Below, piece by piece: positions 1 through 7,953 of a stretch of 32,905 bases of DNA. The notes under the pieces were generated by a model that was not told where the DNA came from, did not search any database, and worked only from the letters and a program-made list of their open reading frames with translations. The stretch is from Nitrospirota bacterium (GTDB lineage Bacteria > Nitrospirota > Thermodesulfovibrionia > Thermodesulfovibrionales > UBA6898). The stretch covers positions 1 to 32,905 of the forward strand of contig VEOY01000087.1 of NCBI GenBank assembly GCA_012026685.1, read 5' to 3'. A program made the translations under genes and the position numbers. Each line of letters begins with the position of its first letter. The first letter of the stretch is position 1.

Positions 1-944
1 CCATAAAACCCGCCAAATCCACCGCCATGATACCCGCGGCCGCCTGCGGAAAAAAGCGATGGCAGGAGAAGTCCCGCGATAAGGCCGACAACTCCGATGA
101 TCACAGCAGCGGTCAGTCCGAGCGGCGAGAGGATCATATGGACCATGGCCGGCAGCCCGACAGCACCGACCCCGGCAGAAAGGAAACGCGAGATGCTACC
201 CAGCATGAGCAGGGCTATGCCGCCGAATATGAGGAAGGTTATGAACCGCGACGACATATCCCTGTTCCGCGAATGGGCTTTTTCTTCCCCGGTATTCGGC
301 GTGAACTCGCCGCGTACTGCGTCGATCAGGGCATGAACTCCGCTGACAAACCCTCCGTCAAAATCGCCCCTCTTGAAGCGGGGCTTGACCACGAGGTCAA
401 GGATCCTGCCTGCCATGAGATCGGTCAGCTTGCCTTCAAGTCCGCGGCCGACCTCGATGCGCGTTTTTCGCTCCTGTTGTGCCGCGAGAAAGATAATGCC
501 GTTGTCTTTCCCTTTCTGTCCTATCTTCCAGGCGTCGGCAACCTTCATGCTGTACTCTTCGAGCGCTTCTCCCTGGAGGGAAGGGATGGTAAGGATCACG
601 ATCTGCGTCGAATCCGACTGCTCAAATGCGCGCAGTTCATTCTCGAGTACTGCCTTGGTCTGCGGGGAGATCATGCCCGCATGGTCATTGACATGGCCGG
701 TCAGTCCCGGGACGTCAAGGGCACAGGAATTTCCCTGCAGGAAGAAACACAACAACAAGATGATAAATGCATGCCCGACAAGGCTGCCGCGAGCGATATG
801 GAGTTTTTCCGGGTACTGCTGCCTGGCGAAATGAAGCGTCAGGCAGCCGGTACTGTCCGAGTCCAAAAGGGACGAGTTTACCGGCTGCCGCGGAACGAGC
901 TTAGCGCGGTCGAAAAGACTCCCGGCAAAGCGGGAGGCATCCAT
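1..944 (-). CDS. TPM-domain (YgcG-like) membrane protein, C-terminus cut by window edge
   Basis: Reading the minus strand from the ATG at 944, the frame stays open to the window edge (314 codons). A hydrophobic segment near residues 60-75 precedes the start of a TPM domain with the motifs ALDVPGLTGHVND, NGIIFLAA and IEVGRGLEGKLTD. Two further hydrophobic segments follow (around residues 230-250 and 270-295), and the visible end is a glycine-rich tail (GGRGYHGGGFGGF), as is typical of YgcG/TPM proteins. The family is an extracytoplasmic domain of poorly defined function, often paired with LemA, and lemA ends 13 bases upstream. Odd point: about 55 residues precede the signal-like segment, whereas relatives normally start right at the signal peptide. 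No other ATG is available in frame, so the start is uncertain. No clear ribosome site is visible. Family call is confident; function is unknown. Confidence 0.85.
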   Translation of the reverse strand, partial: MDASRFAGSLFDRAKLVPRQPVNSSLLDSDSTGCLTLHFARQQYPEKLHIARGSLVGHAFIILLLCFFLQGNSCALDVPGLTGHVNDHAGMISPQTKAVLENELRAFEQSDSTQIVILTIPSLQGEALEEYSMKVADAWKIGQKGKDNGIIFLAAQQERKTRIEVGRGLEGKLTDLMAGRILDLVVKPRFKRGDFDGGFVSGVHALIDAVRGEFTPNTGEEKAHSRNRDMSSRFITFLIFGGIALLMLGSISRFLSAGVGAVGLPAMVHMILSPLGLTAAVIIGVVGLIAGLLLPSLFSAGGRGYHGGGFGGFY

Positions 945-957
945 GCCGGACAGGCGG

Positions 958-1548
958 CTACTTGCTGAAATCAACTTTCGGCGCTTTTTCCGCACCTGCT
1001 TCCGCCTTAAACGGTTCCTTCAGCTTCAGGTGCAGGAGTACAGAGTTCGTGATGCTGTTCGGGAATATCCTGATGGATGTGTTGAAGGTCTCGACCGTCT
1101 TGTTATAGCGGGAGCGGGCAACGTTGATCCTGTTCTCTGTGCCTTCGAGCTGGTGCTGAAGATCCAGGAAGTTCTGATTGGCCTTGAGATCGGGATATTG
1201 TTCGACCACCACCATGAGCCGGGAGAGGGCACTGCTCATGGCCCCCTGCGCCTCCTGGAACTGGGTGAACGCCTTCGGATCGTCGAGCAGGGCCCTGGAC
1301 ATCTGGATGCTGCCAACCTTTGCCCTTGCCTCGGTCACTGCCTGCAAGGTCTCTTTCTCGTGCTTTGCATATCCCTTAACGACCTCGACCAGGTTCGGTA
1401 TGAGGTCGTTTCTGCGCTGATAGGCTGATTCGACGTCGCCCCATGCAGCCTTGACAGCCTCCTCGTTCGCCTGCATGGTATTGTACCCGCAGCCGTACAA
1501 GCCGGAAAGCATAGCTGCAAGCAGAAGTACGAATAGTGTCTTTTTCAT
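958..1548 (-). CDS. lemA: LemA family lipoprotein
   Basis: The 196-residue product has an N-terminal lipoprotein signal ([20 protein letters not shown]), with the lipobox LYGC placing the lipidated cysteine at about residue 20. The LemA helical domain follows, with the family motifs [19 protein letters not shown] and [18 protein letters not shown]. Length is normal for LemA. It lies directly upstream of the TPM-domain gene on the same strand, the usual LemA-TPM pairing, so the two products probably act together at the membrane. The biochemical role of LemA is not established. The ATG follows a GGAG-type ribosome site just upstream (plus-strand tctcctccga at 1551-1560). Confidence 0.93.
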   Translation of the reverse strand: MKKTLFVLLLAAMLSGLYGCGYNTMQANEEAVKAAWGDVESAYQRRNDLIPNLVEVVKGYAKHEKETLQAVTEARAKVGSIQMSRALLDDPKAFTQFQEAQGAMSSALSRLMVVVEQYPDLKANQNFLDLQHQLEGTENRINVARSRYNKTVETFNTSIRIFPNSITNSVLLHLKLKEPFKAEAGAEKAPKVDFSK

Positions 1549-1569
1549 GATCTCCTCCGATAGAATAAT

Positions 1570-2601
1570 TTATGAGCGTTGTGCTGCAAGCTCTTCGAGC
1601 ACTTTTAACTTCGATATCTCTCCGAGGGCGATGAGCATGTCCCCTTCCCTGATGGCGCTCCGGAACGTCGGATTGAACATCATATCACCGTTTGGTTTCC
1701 TGATCGCAACAATGATGATGCCGAGTTCTCTCCCTATGCCCGATTCATCAAGCGTCTTTCCGACGAGCTGCGATTTTTCACCAATGCTTACCTCTTCCAT
1801 CTGAAGGTCTATGTTGCCGCTCTTCGTGGCAAATTCGATGAAATCGACAACGGCAGGTTTGAGGACCGTGTGTGCGATCCTGAGACCGCCGATCTGGTAC
1901 GGCGAGACCACCTTGTCCGCCCCGGCACGAAGCAGTTTCTGCTCGGACCCCTCTTCCCCCGCCCTGGCAACGATGGTAAGTTTCGGGTTCAGGACCCTGG
2001 CGCTGAGGACGACAAAAAGATTCTCTGCATCCGTGGGAAGAACCGATATCAATCCTTTCGCCCGCTCTATGCCGACCTCTTTGAGCACTTCATCCTTTGT
2101 CGCATCTCCCGGATAGACAAGGAGGTCATCGTCTCTCGTAAGAACATCCTCCAGTTTTTCGATCACCACGAAGGGGATATCTTTTTCATGCAGTTCCCTG
2201 CAGATGATCTTTCCCATCCTGCCATAGCCGCACACGATGTAATGATTGCTTAGTTCCCTGATCTTCTTTTCCAATCTTCGCCTCCCGTATACTTCCTGCA
2301 GTTCACCTTCAAGGATGATCTTGGCGCCTGTGCTGAGCGCATAGGCCACCGAACCAACGCCGCCGATGATGAGGAACATGGTAAAAATCCTGCCGATGAA
2401 TGAAAGATCGTGGATCTCCTTGAATCCCACACTGGCGAGGGTGATGACCGTCATGTACAGAGCGTCGATGAAGTCCCACCGTTCGATCGTCATATACCCC
2501 ACCGTGCCGAAGGATACAACGAGAAGGACAAGGCCGACGGCAAATATGAATTTTCGTCTTAATTCGGCATACTTGCTGTGTATCTCCTTAAAAAAATGCA
2601 T
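1570..2601 (-). CDS. Two-TM potassium channel with RCK (TrkA-N/TrkA-C) domains
   Basis: 343 residues. Two membrane helices (about residues 18-40 and 70-92) flank a pore loop near residues 50-65. The cytoplasmic part is an RCK/TrkA-N Rossmann domain (about 115-235) beginning HYIVCGYGRMGKIICREL, with a dinucleotide-binding GxGxxG-type loop, followed by a TrkA-C domain (about 255-340). This is the MthK-like architecture of ligand-gated K+ channels. The selectivity filter reads TLASVGFKE rather than the classical TVGYG, so ion selectivity could differ; SVGF/TVGF variants do occur in bacterial RCK channels. It lies 9 bases downstream of the AI-2E-family gene on the same strand, suggesting a shared transcript. 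Confidence is high for the family and moderate for K+ specificity. Confidence 0.9.
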   Translation of the reverse strand: MHFFKEIHSKYAELRRKFIFAVGLVLLVVSFGTVGYMTIERWDFIDALYMTVITLASVGFKEIHDLSFIGRIFTMFLIIGGVGSVAYALSTGAKIILEGELQEVYGRRRLEKKIRELSNHYIVCGYGRMGKIICRELHEKDIPFVVIEKLEDVLTRDDDLLVYPGDATKDEVLKEVGIERAKGLISVLPTDAENLFVVLSARVLNPKLTIVARAGEEGSEQKLLRAGADKVVSPYQIGGLRIAHTVLKPAVVDFIEFATKSGNIDLQMEEVSIGEKSQLVGKTLDESGIGRELGIIIVAIRKPNGDMMFNPTFRSAIREGDMLIALGEISKLKVLEELAAQRS

Positions 2602-2610
2602 GGCTCTATA

Positions 2611-3714
2611 TTAAACGATTATCTTCTGAATATGTGCTGAAGGGGCGGTCCGTGAGCGCAAGCGCTGCCGGTGATCGAGAAGGATCTGCGCGATCTTCTG
2701 GAGTATGGTCACCGCCGGAACGGCCAGGATCATCCCCAGGATGCCGAAGAGCTTCTGTCCGGCGATTATGCTTATGATCAGCAGCATGGGGTGGAGCCTC
2801 ACGCTCCTGCCTATGGTCATCGGTTGAATGAAAAAATCGTCGGCGAGCTTGACCACGATATAGAGCCCCAGCACATGTACAACCGCACCCGCACTTTTGA
2901 ACTGAACGAAGGCGATCAATGCGGCTGCGGTGCAGGAAATGACAGGGCCAACGTAGGGTATGACATTGGCAGCTCCGGTGATGACCCCCAGGGTAAAGGG
3001 ATAGCTGATCCCCATCATCCAGAGTCCCGCCGATGCTATGCAGCCGACCGAGAAACAGTCTATGGCGAGCCCGCGAAGGTACTTGCCGGCCAGGACATTT
3101 ATCTCCTCAAGAGTGGCGACCGCTGTTTCGACATATGCTGCCGGCAGCCGCCGCATCACTGCTTTCAGCATATCAGGCCAGTCCTTGAGTATAAAGAAGG
3201 TAAAGAACGGAATGAGGATGAGGGCGAAGGCAAGAGATGCCGCCTGGCTGAACAGTTCGGGCAGATTCAACACCCTGCTGAGCAGATGGCCGGGGCGCGC
3301 AATGCCTTCAAGGACCTTATCGACAAGTTCTTCGGCAAACGGATACCCTTTCAGATCGCTGAAGGCATCTTCAGCCTGCCGGGAGATGTCGGGCAGGCGT
3401 GTCGTGAGATTCTCGGATTCGTGCTTCAGATAGGGAAGAAACAGAACGTCAGCGCCTATCAATAAGAGGAAGGCTGCGGCATAGAGGACCGCAACTGCCA
3501 CATTTCTTCTGATGCCGAAGTATTGGATCCTCTTGATGAGCGATGAGAAGAGATAGGCGATTATTCCCGATATCAGAAGAATGGCAAAAAGACCTGCGGT
3601 ATACCAGGCAAGGACAACCAGTACGCCGACCGCGATCAGCCCAATGACCCAGCGGGGAGTCTGGTGGTGGATCTTTTTGATCTCCCGCAGGAACTCTTCT
3701 TCAGGATATCTCAT
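2611..3714 (-). CDS. AI-2E family (PF01594) integral membrane transporter
   Basis: About 367 residues with 7-8 predicted membrane segments, starting with a cytoplasmic stretch and a helix pair (WVIGLIAVGVLVVLAWYTAG, then LFAILLISGIIAYLFSSLI). The C-terminal half carries the family signature region (GVITGAANVIPYVGP and a late PMTIGRSVRLHPMLLI-type stretch). The family includes TqsA/YdiK-like permeases and Na+/H+ or lipid-linked exporters; the substrate cannot be told from sequence. The frame can be extended to a GTG at 3723; I prefer the ATG at 3714. Either start overlaps the end of the cyclic-nucleotide-binding gene, implying translational coupling. Confidence 0.88.
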   Translation of the reverse strand: MRYPEEEFLREIKKIHHQTPRWVIGLIAVGVLVVLAWYTAGLFAILLISGIIAYLFSSLIKRIQYFGIRRNVAVAVLYAAAFLLLIGADVLFLPYLKHESENLTTRLPDISRQAEDAFSDLKGYPFAEELVDKVLEGIARPGHLLSRVLNLPELFSQAASLAFALILIPFFTFFILKDWPDMLKAVMRRLPAAYVETAVATLEEINVLAGKYLRGLAIDCFSVGCIASAGLWMMGISYPFTLGVITGAANVIPYVGPVISCTAAALIAFVQFKSAGAVVHVLGLYIVVKLADDFFIQPMTIGRSVRLHPMLLIISIIAGQKLFGILGMILAVPAVTILQKIAQILLDHRQRLRSRTAPSAHIQKIIV

Positions 3715-4195
3715 CTCGGTCACTCATGTGCACTGCATGGTTCTTTCTGATATAGGCGGAAAGAAGCTCAACAATATTCAGCAAGAGATGGGCCGACATC
3801 GTATTGCTGCTCCTAATGAGATCGTCGAAATAAGACTTGTACATGATCAGCAGGTTCGTTTTTTCCAATGCGATTGCCGACGCGAAGCGGGGCATCTGAT
3901 CGATGATGGCGAGTTCGCCGAAAAAGGAGCCCATGGAAAGGGTCGCAAGGACCTTGTCCTCACTGCCGCATTTCTTTACGATCGAGACAGAGCCGTCAAG
4001 AATGATATAAAGGGCCTTTCCCGGTTCACCTTCAGTGAAGATGACATCCCCCTGCTGATATTCTTTTTCAACAAGATCGACAAGGAGTTTCATGAGAAAG
4101 TTGCGGCGAAGTCCCTTAAAGAGGTTCACCCGCTGAAGGATCGAAAGCCTGTGGTCTTTTTCCCGGTCAAATGCCCAAAGGAAGAGTTTCTTCAT
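3701..4195 (-). CDS. Cyclic nucleotide-binding (Crp/cNMP) domain protein without DNA-binding domain
   Basis: 164 residues. A cNMP-binding beta-roll spans about residues 20-140, with QGDVIFTEGEPGKALYIILDG and the phosphate-binding-cassette-like GSFFGELAIIDQMPRFAS. No helix-turn-helix follows, so this is a stand-alone sensor rather than a Crp-type regulator. In the PBC the usual R-(T/S)-A is replaced by PRFASA, compatible with nucleotide binding. It is the first gene of a minus-strand run (permease, K+ channel, LemA, TPM), so it may gate the permease or the channel; that is inference. Start: a GTG at 4198 immediately precedes the ATG at 4195, both behind a G-rich ribosome site. Confidence 0.85.
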   Translation of the reverse strand: MKKLFLWAFDREKDHRLSILQRVNLFKGLRRNFLMKLLVDLVEKEYQQGDVIFTEGEPGKALYIILDGSVSIVKKCGSEDKVLATLSMGSFFGELAIIDQMPRFASAIALEKTNLLIMYKSYFDDLIRSSNTMSAHLLLNIVELLSAYIRKNHAVHMSDRDEIS

Positions 4196-4213
4196 CACAC
4201 CCCCGCTACAGGG

Positions 4214-4243
4214 ATTTTACCTTCTCGGTCCGGTCAATGACAA
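4214..4243 (-). promoter_or_regulatory. Candidate sigma70 promoter for the minus-strand operon
   Basis: On the minus strand, TTGTCA (plus 4238-4243) and TAAAAT (plus 4214-4219) are separated by 18 bases. It sits just upstream of the cNMP-domain gene and would give a very short leader. Pattern-based only. Confidence 0.35.
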
Positions 4244-4303
4244 TAGCTAACTTTCGTATTTTCCTTGAAAACTCGCGATGAATCTGTTATTCAATTAGCA
4301 TAT

Positions 4304-5608
4304 ATGGGGGAGAGCGAAAAGAGAGTCACGCCTGATGACCGCCTGACCGGACTCGAAAAACGGGTCAATGACCTGCAGATGCTTATCGATGTATCGGCGA
4401 TCATATCTTCCACGCTCGATCTGAACGAACTGACGGCACTCGTCATGGAAAAGGCAAAACACGTCATGCGCGCCGATGCCTGCTCTATCCTTCTGTTCAA
4501 CCATAAGACCGGAAGGCTCGAGTTCGACGTGGCGATGGGCAGCGATGCCCGTGACGGAGAGATACTGAAACGGCATGTGACGCTCGGGCTGGGTGAGGGC
4601 ATAGCGGGGTGGGTTGCCGAGAACTGCGAACCGGTGCTTGTGGAGCATGCTGCGAGAGATGATCGTTTCTTCTCGCGTGCGGACGACCTCACCGGATTTA
4701 CCACAAAGAGCCTCATTGCAGTACCTTTGCTCGGCAGGGGAGGGCTGCTTGGCGTGGCTGAGATCCTGAACCCCAGGGAGCGGGATAGTTTTTCCGGCCA
4801 TGACCTCGAGTTATTCCAGGCGCTCTGCAGGCAGGTCGCGGTGGCCATGGAAAATGCCCTGTATCATAAGGATGCGCTTGAGCGGCAGCGTCTCAGACAG
4901 GAGCTTGAACTTGCTGCGACCATCCAGCGGAGTTTTCTGCCAGACACCCCGGTTAAGGTATTTGGTCAGATACGGCTTTCAGGGTTCACCCTGCCGGCCC
5001 GGCACGTCGGCGGAGACCTGTACGATTTTGTGGAGCCATTGCCCGGCATGGCCGGGATATTCATTGGGGATGTATCGGGAAAGGGGGTCTCCGCTGCGCT
5101 TTTCATGGCAAAGGTAATGAGTGATTTCAGATATCAGGCGCATGGCACCGCGGACCCCGGTCTTGTGCTCCGGCGTCTCAACCAGCAGCTTTCCGATACG
5201 CCGCGGGGAATGTTCCTGACCGCGATCTATGCAATCGCTGACCAAAGGTCCGGCGCAGTCGCTCTTGCCGTTGCAGGCCATCCTCCTTTTCTTCATATCA
5301 CGCCGGCGGGAGTTACGGTCGTGAACCCTGATGCGGGACCTCCTGCGGGGATCATGGATACCGACTTCCCGGTGACGGATCTCATACTTTCACCGGGGGA
5401 CCGGCTTATCATGATGACGGACGGGGCTTTTGATGCCAAAGACGGCGGCGGAAAAAGGCTCTGTTTTGATGACATTGTTTCCTTTGCCGTTCGCAACGGA
5501 CGGGAGGACCGGCTAACGGATCTCATCGCAGGATTTGTGACCGATTTTACCGGCGCTGCGGACAGGGCAGACGACCTCACCATTGTCGAGATGAGGTATG
5601 GCATATGA
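4304..5608 (+). CDS. GAF-SpoIIE (RsbU-like) PP2C-type serine phosphatase
   Basis: 434 residues from the ATG at 4304. A short coiled coil is followed by a GAF domain (about residues 30-180, including LGEGIAGWVAE and SLIAVPLLGRGG), a helical linker (LRQELELAATIQRSFLP) and a SpoIIE/PP2C domain. Metal-binding residues are visible in GGDLYDF, IGDVSGKGVSAALFMA, MMTDGAFDA and DDLTIVEM. The family dephosphorylates a STAS anti-anti-sigma protein in response to a signal, here sensed by the GAF domain. It overlaps the next gene by 4 bases (ATGA), and the following genes are the matching kinase and STAS protein, so this is a partner-switching module. A TTG at 4265 is an alternative start; neither start has a convincing ribosome site. 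Confidence 0.92.
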   Translation: MGESEKRVTPDDRLTGLEKRVNDLQMLIDVSAIISSTLDLNELTALVMEKAKHVMRADACSILLFNHKTGRLEFDVAMGSDARDGEILKRHVTLGLGEGIAGWVAENCEPVLVEHAARDDRFFSRADDLTGFTTKSLIAVPLLGRGGLLGVAEILNPRERDSFSGHDLELFQALCRQVAVAMENALYHKDALERQRLRQELELAATIQRSFLPDTPVKVFGQIRLSGFTLPARHVGGDLYDFVEPLPGMAGIFIGDVSGKGVSAALFMAKVMSDFRYQAHGTADPGLVLRRLNQQLSDTPRGMFLTAIYAIADQRSGAVALAVAGHPPFLHITPAGVTVVNPDAGPPAGIMDTDFPVTDLILSPGDRLIMMTDGAFDAKDGGGKRLCFDDIVSFAVRNGREDRLTDLIAGFVTDFTGAADRADDLTIVEMRYGI

Positions 5609-6027
5609 TCGATGATTTGACCGTCCGGGTATTTTCCCACCCCCGGTATCTTAGCCTGATCCGCGATGTCACGTTCCGGTTCTGCGGCATCTGCGGTCTC
5701 GAGGAGGAACTGGCCGGAAACCTCAGGCTTGCCGTGGACGAAGCCTGCTCGAATGTCATCAAGCATGCTTACCATGGAGACACGTCCCAAAGGATTATTG
5801 TAAAATATTCCCTGTCAGGATAGGCCGTCCGTATTGCGATAGAGGATAACGGGGAAAAAGTGAGGCCGGAGCTGATGAGGGGGCGCGATCTTGACGATGT
5901 ACGGCCGGGCGGCCTCGGGCTTCATTTCATAAAAAGGGTGTTCGACGAGGTTGCCTATGATCCGAAGAGAAAAGCAGGGAACCGCCTTCTGCTGATCAAA
6001 CATACCGGGAGCATTTATGAAGATTGA
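5605..6027 (+). pseudogene. RsbW-like anti-sigma serine kinase, interrupted by in-frame TAG
   Basis: The complete frame would encode about 140 residues, normal for an RsbW/SpoIIAB-type GHKL ATPase. The first part holds the N box (LAVDEACSNVIKHAYHG). After KYSLSG there is a TAG at 5821-5823. The same frame then continues as AVRIAIEDNG (G1 box, D-N-G) and RPGGLGLHFIKRVFDE (G2 box), ending at TGA 6025-6027. No frameshift is involved; a single base differs from a sense codon (for instance GAG or CAG). Other genes in the window end in TAG (lemA, metV), so general recoding is unlikely. As written, the ATP site is split and the kinase should be inactive. The C-terminal part overlaps the STAS gene by 11 bases. 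Either a real nonsense mutation or a sequence error. Confidence 0.8.
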
Positions 6028-6346
6028 GGTGGGAGATTACAGGGGAAACATGGTCGTCTCGCTGACGGGCGAGATCGATATGCATTCATCGCCGGTCCTG
6101 AGGGAGAAACTTCTTGTCCTCATCAAGGACAGGCCGCAGAAGCTCATCGTTAATTTCAGGGACGTCTCCTATATCGACAGTTCCGGGATCGCCACATTTG
6201 TGGAAGGACTGAAGCATATGAAGACATATAACGGCAGGCTGCAGTTTTCGGAGATACCGCGGGATATCCTGGAGATATTCTCGTTCTCCAAGCTTGACAA
6301 GGTGTTCGAGATATATGCCAGCTTGGATGATGCTGTTGACCGCTGA
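6017..6346 (+). CDS. STAS-domain protein (RsbV-like anti-anti-sigma factor, possibly MlaB-like)
   Basis: 109 residues forming a single STAS domain. The conserved serine phosphorylation loop is visible as VSYIDSSGIATFVEG at about residues 50-65, the classical D-S-S-G of RsbV/SpoIIAA, so it can be a substrate of an RsbW-type kinase and of the upstream SpoIIE phosphatase. It begins inside the end of the RsbW-like frame and is followed 25 bases later by mlaE. In E. coli the Mla ABC transporter contains a STAS subunit, MlaB, and no other STAS gene is seen here, so this protein might serve the transporter instead of, or as well as, the sigma switch. Domain call is firm; partner choice is open. Confidence 0.9.
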   Translation: MKIEVGDYRGNMVVSLTGEIDMHSSPVLREKLLVLIKDRPQKLIVNFRDVSYIDSSGIATFVEGLKHMKTYNGRLQFSEIPRDILEIFSFSKLDKVFEIYASLDDAVDR

Positions 6347-6371
6347 ACGCATGCCATTGCCGGTCGCCTAG

Positions 6372-7136
6372 ATGGCCTTCACCCTGCGGAAAGACATCGC
6401 CGACGCTTCCCGCATCATTAACAATACCTTTTACTGGACATTCATCTCCCCCTTCAGGGGTAAACCCGTGCGCGTCAGGGCGACGGTCTCCGAAATGGTC
6501 AAGGCAGGATATAACTCCGTGCCGATCGTCGCGGTCATTTCCTTTTTTGTCGGTATCATCCTGGCACTGCAGGCAGCCTATCAGCTTAAGCGGGTTGGAG
6601 CGCTGATCTATGTGGCCAATCTTGTCGGCGTATCCCTGACGCGGGAGCTGAGCCCCATTCTCACGGCGATCATCGTTTCCGGCAGGAGCGGATCTGCCTT
6701 TGCTGCCGAGATCGGTTCCATGAAGGCTGCCGAGGAGGTCGATGCCCTCGTTACCATGGGCATCAACCCGATACGGTTCCTGGTGAGCCCGAAGCTGATA
6801 GCCCTTATGGTCATGGTGCCGGCACTGACCATGCTGTCCGATGTTATCGGTATTTCCGGAGGGTTTCTCCTGTCTGTCTCCGTGCTGGACATACATCCGT
6901 ATAACTATTATCAGCAGAGCATCAATGCGCTCCTGGTCAAGGATGTTTTTACCGGGTTGATCAAGGCATGGGCATTCGGTATCGTTATAACCATTGTGGG
7001 CGCATATCAGGGGTTCAAGGTTGAGGGCGGCGCGGAGGAGGTCGGCAGGCGGACGACTTCGTCGGTCGTTGCTTCGATCTTTCTGGTGATCATCTTCGAT
7101 CTTTTCTTTACCATGCTTTTTTACTATTTCACCTGA
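6372..7136 (+). CDS. mlaE: MlaE family ABC transporter permease
   Basis: 254 residues of the MlaE/YrbE permease family. An N-terminal amphipathic stretch is followed by about five membrane segments, with the family's conserved centre (LTRELSPILTAIIVSGRSGSAFAAEIG, broken here as LTRELSPILTA and GRSGSAFAAEIGSMK) and an EEVDAL-TMGINPIRFLV coupling helix. It forms the inner-membrane channel of a phospholipid transporter with MlaF and MlaD. An in-frame TAG sits directly before the ATG at 6372, so this start is fixed despite a weak ribosome site. mlaF and mlaD follow closely on the same strand. Confidence 0.94.
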   Translation: MAFTLRKDIADASRIINNTFYWTFISPFRGKPVRVRATVSEMVKAGYNSVPIVAVISFFVGIILALQAAYQLKRVGALIYVANLVGVSLTRELSPILTAIIVSGRSGSAFAAEIGSMKAAEEVDALVTMGINPIRFLVSPKLIALMVMVPALTMLSDVIGISGGFLLSVSVLDIHPYNYYQQSINALLVKDVFTGLIKAWAFGIVITIVGAYQGFKVEGGAEEVGRRTTSSVVASIFLVIIFDLFFTMLFYYFT

Positions 7137-7152
7137 GGGCCGGGATTCAGGT

Positions 7153-7938
7153 ATGGAACACGCTATAGAGGTTTCAGGGCTCAGGACGCGGTACGGCGAC
7201 CGGGAGGTGCTGAAGGGTCTTACGTTCAGCATCCCGAAGGGGAAGACGACCGTTATCCTGGGCGGCAGCGGATGCGGAAAGAGCACGCTTCTGAAGCATT
7301 TGATCGGCCTGCTCAAACCGTCTGAAGGGAGCATCAGCATAAACGGCAGGGAGATCACCACGCTGACCGAGCCTGAGATGGATACCGTGAGGGGAAGGAT
7401 GGGCGTGCTGTTTCAGGGTGCAGCTTTGCTGAATTCCATGACCATAGCGGATAATGTGGCGCTGCCGATCAGGGAGCATACCAAAATAAACGAGTCGACC
7501 CTGCAGATCATGGTGCGCATGAAACTCGACCTTGTGGGACTTTCCGGGTTCGATCATTTTTTCCCGTCGCAGCTTTCGGGCGGGATGAAGAAACGGGCGG
7601 GCATTGCGCGGGCCCTTGCCCTCGATCCCGAGACACTTTTTTTTGATGAACCTTCTGCCGGTCTTGACCCGGTCACTGCTGCCGGTCTTGACGAACTGAT
7701 CTTTAAGCTGCGGGATGTTTTCAGGATGACGATCGTCGTTGTGACCCATGAGCTGCCGAGTGTTTTCACGATAGCCGATCATATTATCATGCTCGACAAG
7801 GGGGATATACTGTTTGCCGGCACGCTCGAAGGACTGAGGGCCTCTGACCATCCGAGGATCAGGATGTTCCTCGAGCGGAAGTCCGAGCAGGAAATCTATT
7901 CTCCGGATGATTACTTCAGGGTCATTGCAGGGGACTGA
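7153..7938 (+). CDS. mlaF: MlaF family ABC transporter ATP-binding protein
   Basis: 261 residues, a complete ABC ATPase: Walker A GGSGCGKSTLLKHL (about residues 36-50), Q-loop near LFQGAALLNSM, signature LSGGMKKRAGIARALAL, Walker B ETLFFDEPSAGLDP, and the H-loop in VVTHELPSVF. The LSGGMKKR signature is characteristic of the MlaF/Ttg2A group that energises lipid transport with MlaE. It sits 16 bases after mlaE and 15 bases before mlaD, in one operon. Confidence 0.95.
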   Translation: MEHAIEVSGLRTRYGDREVLKGLTFSIPKGKTTVILGGSGCGKSTLLKHLIGLLKPSEGSISINGREITTLTEPEMDTVRGRMGVLFQGAALLNSMTIADNVALPIREHTKINESTLQIMVRMKLDLVGLSGFDHFFPSQLSGGMKKRAGIARALALDPETLFFDEPSAGLDPVTAAGLDELIFKLRDVFRMTIVVVTHELPSVFTIADHIIMLDKGDILFAGTLEGLRASDHPRIRMFLERKSEQEIYSPDDYFRVIAGD

Positions 7939-7953
7939 CAACATAAGGGGGAG

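Noticed and set aside
27-968. 313-codon plus-strand frame
   Set aside because: It is antisense to the TPM-domain gene, which has clear family motifs and a glycine-rich tail on the minus strand; the plus translation is low-complexity and shows no domain.
2671-3465. 264-codon plus-strand frame
   Set aside because: Antisense to the AI-2E-family permease; the translation is charged and shows no domain.
5821-5823. Amber recoding (pyrrolysine-like) in the RsbW-like gene
   Set aside because: TAG is the normal stop of other genes here (lemA, metV), the family has no special residue at this site, and no insertion element is seen. A mutation or base error is simpler.
6156-7361. 401-codon minus-strand frame
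   Set aside because: Antisense to the STAS gene, mlaE and the start of mlaF; it is a by-product of codon use in these genes.
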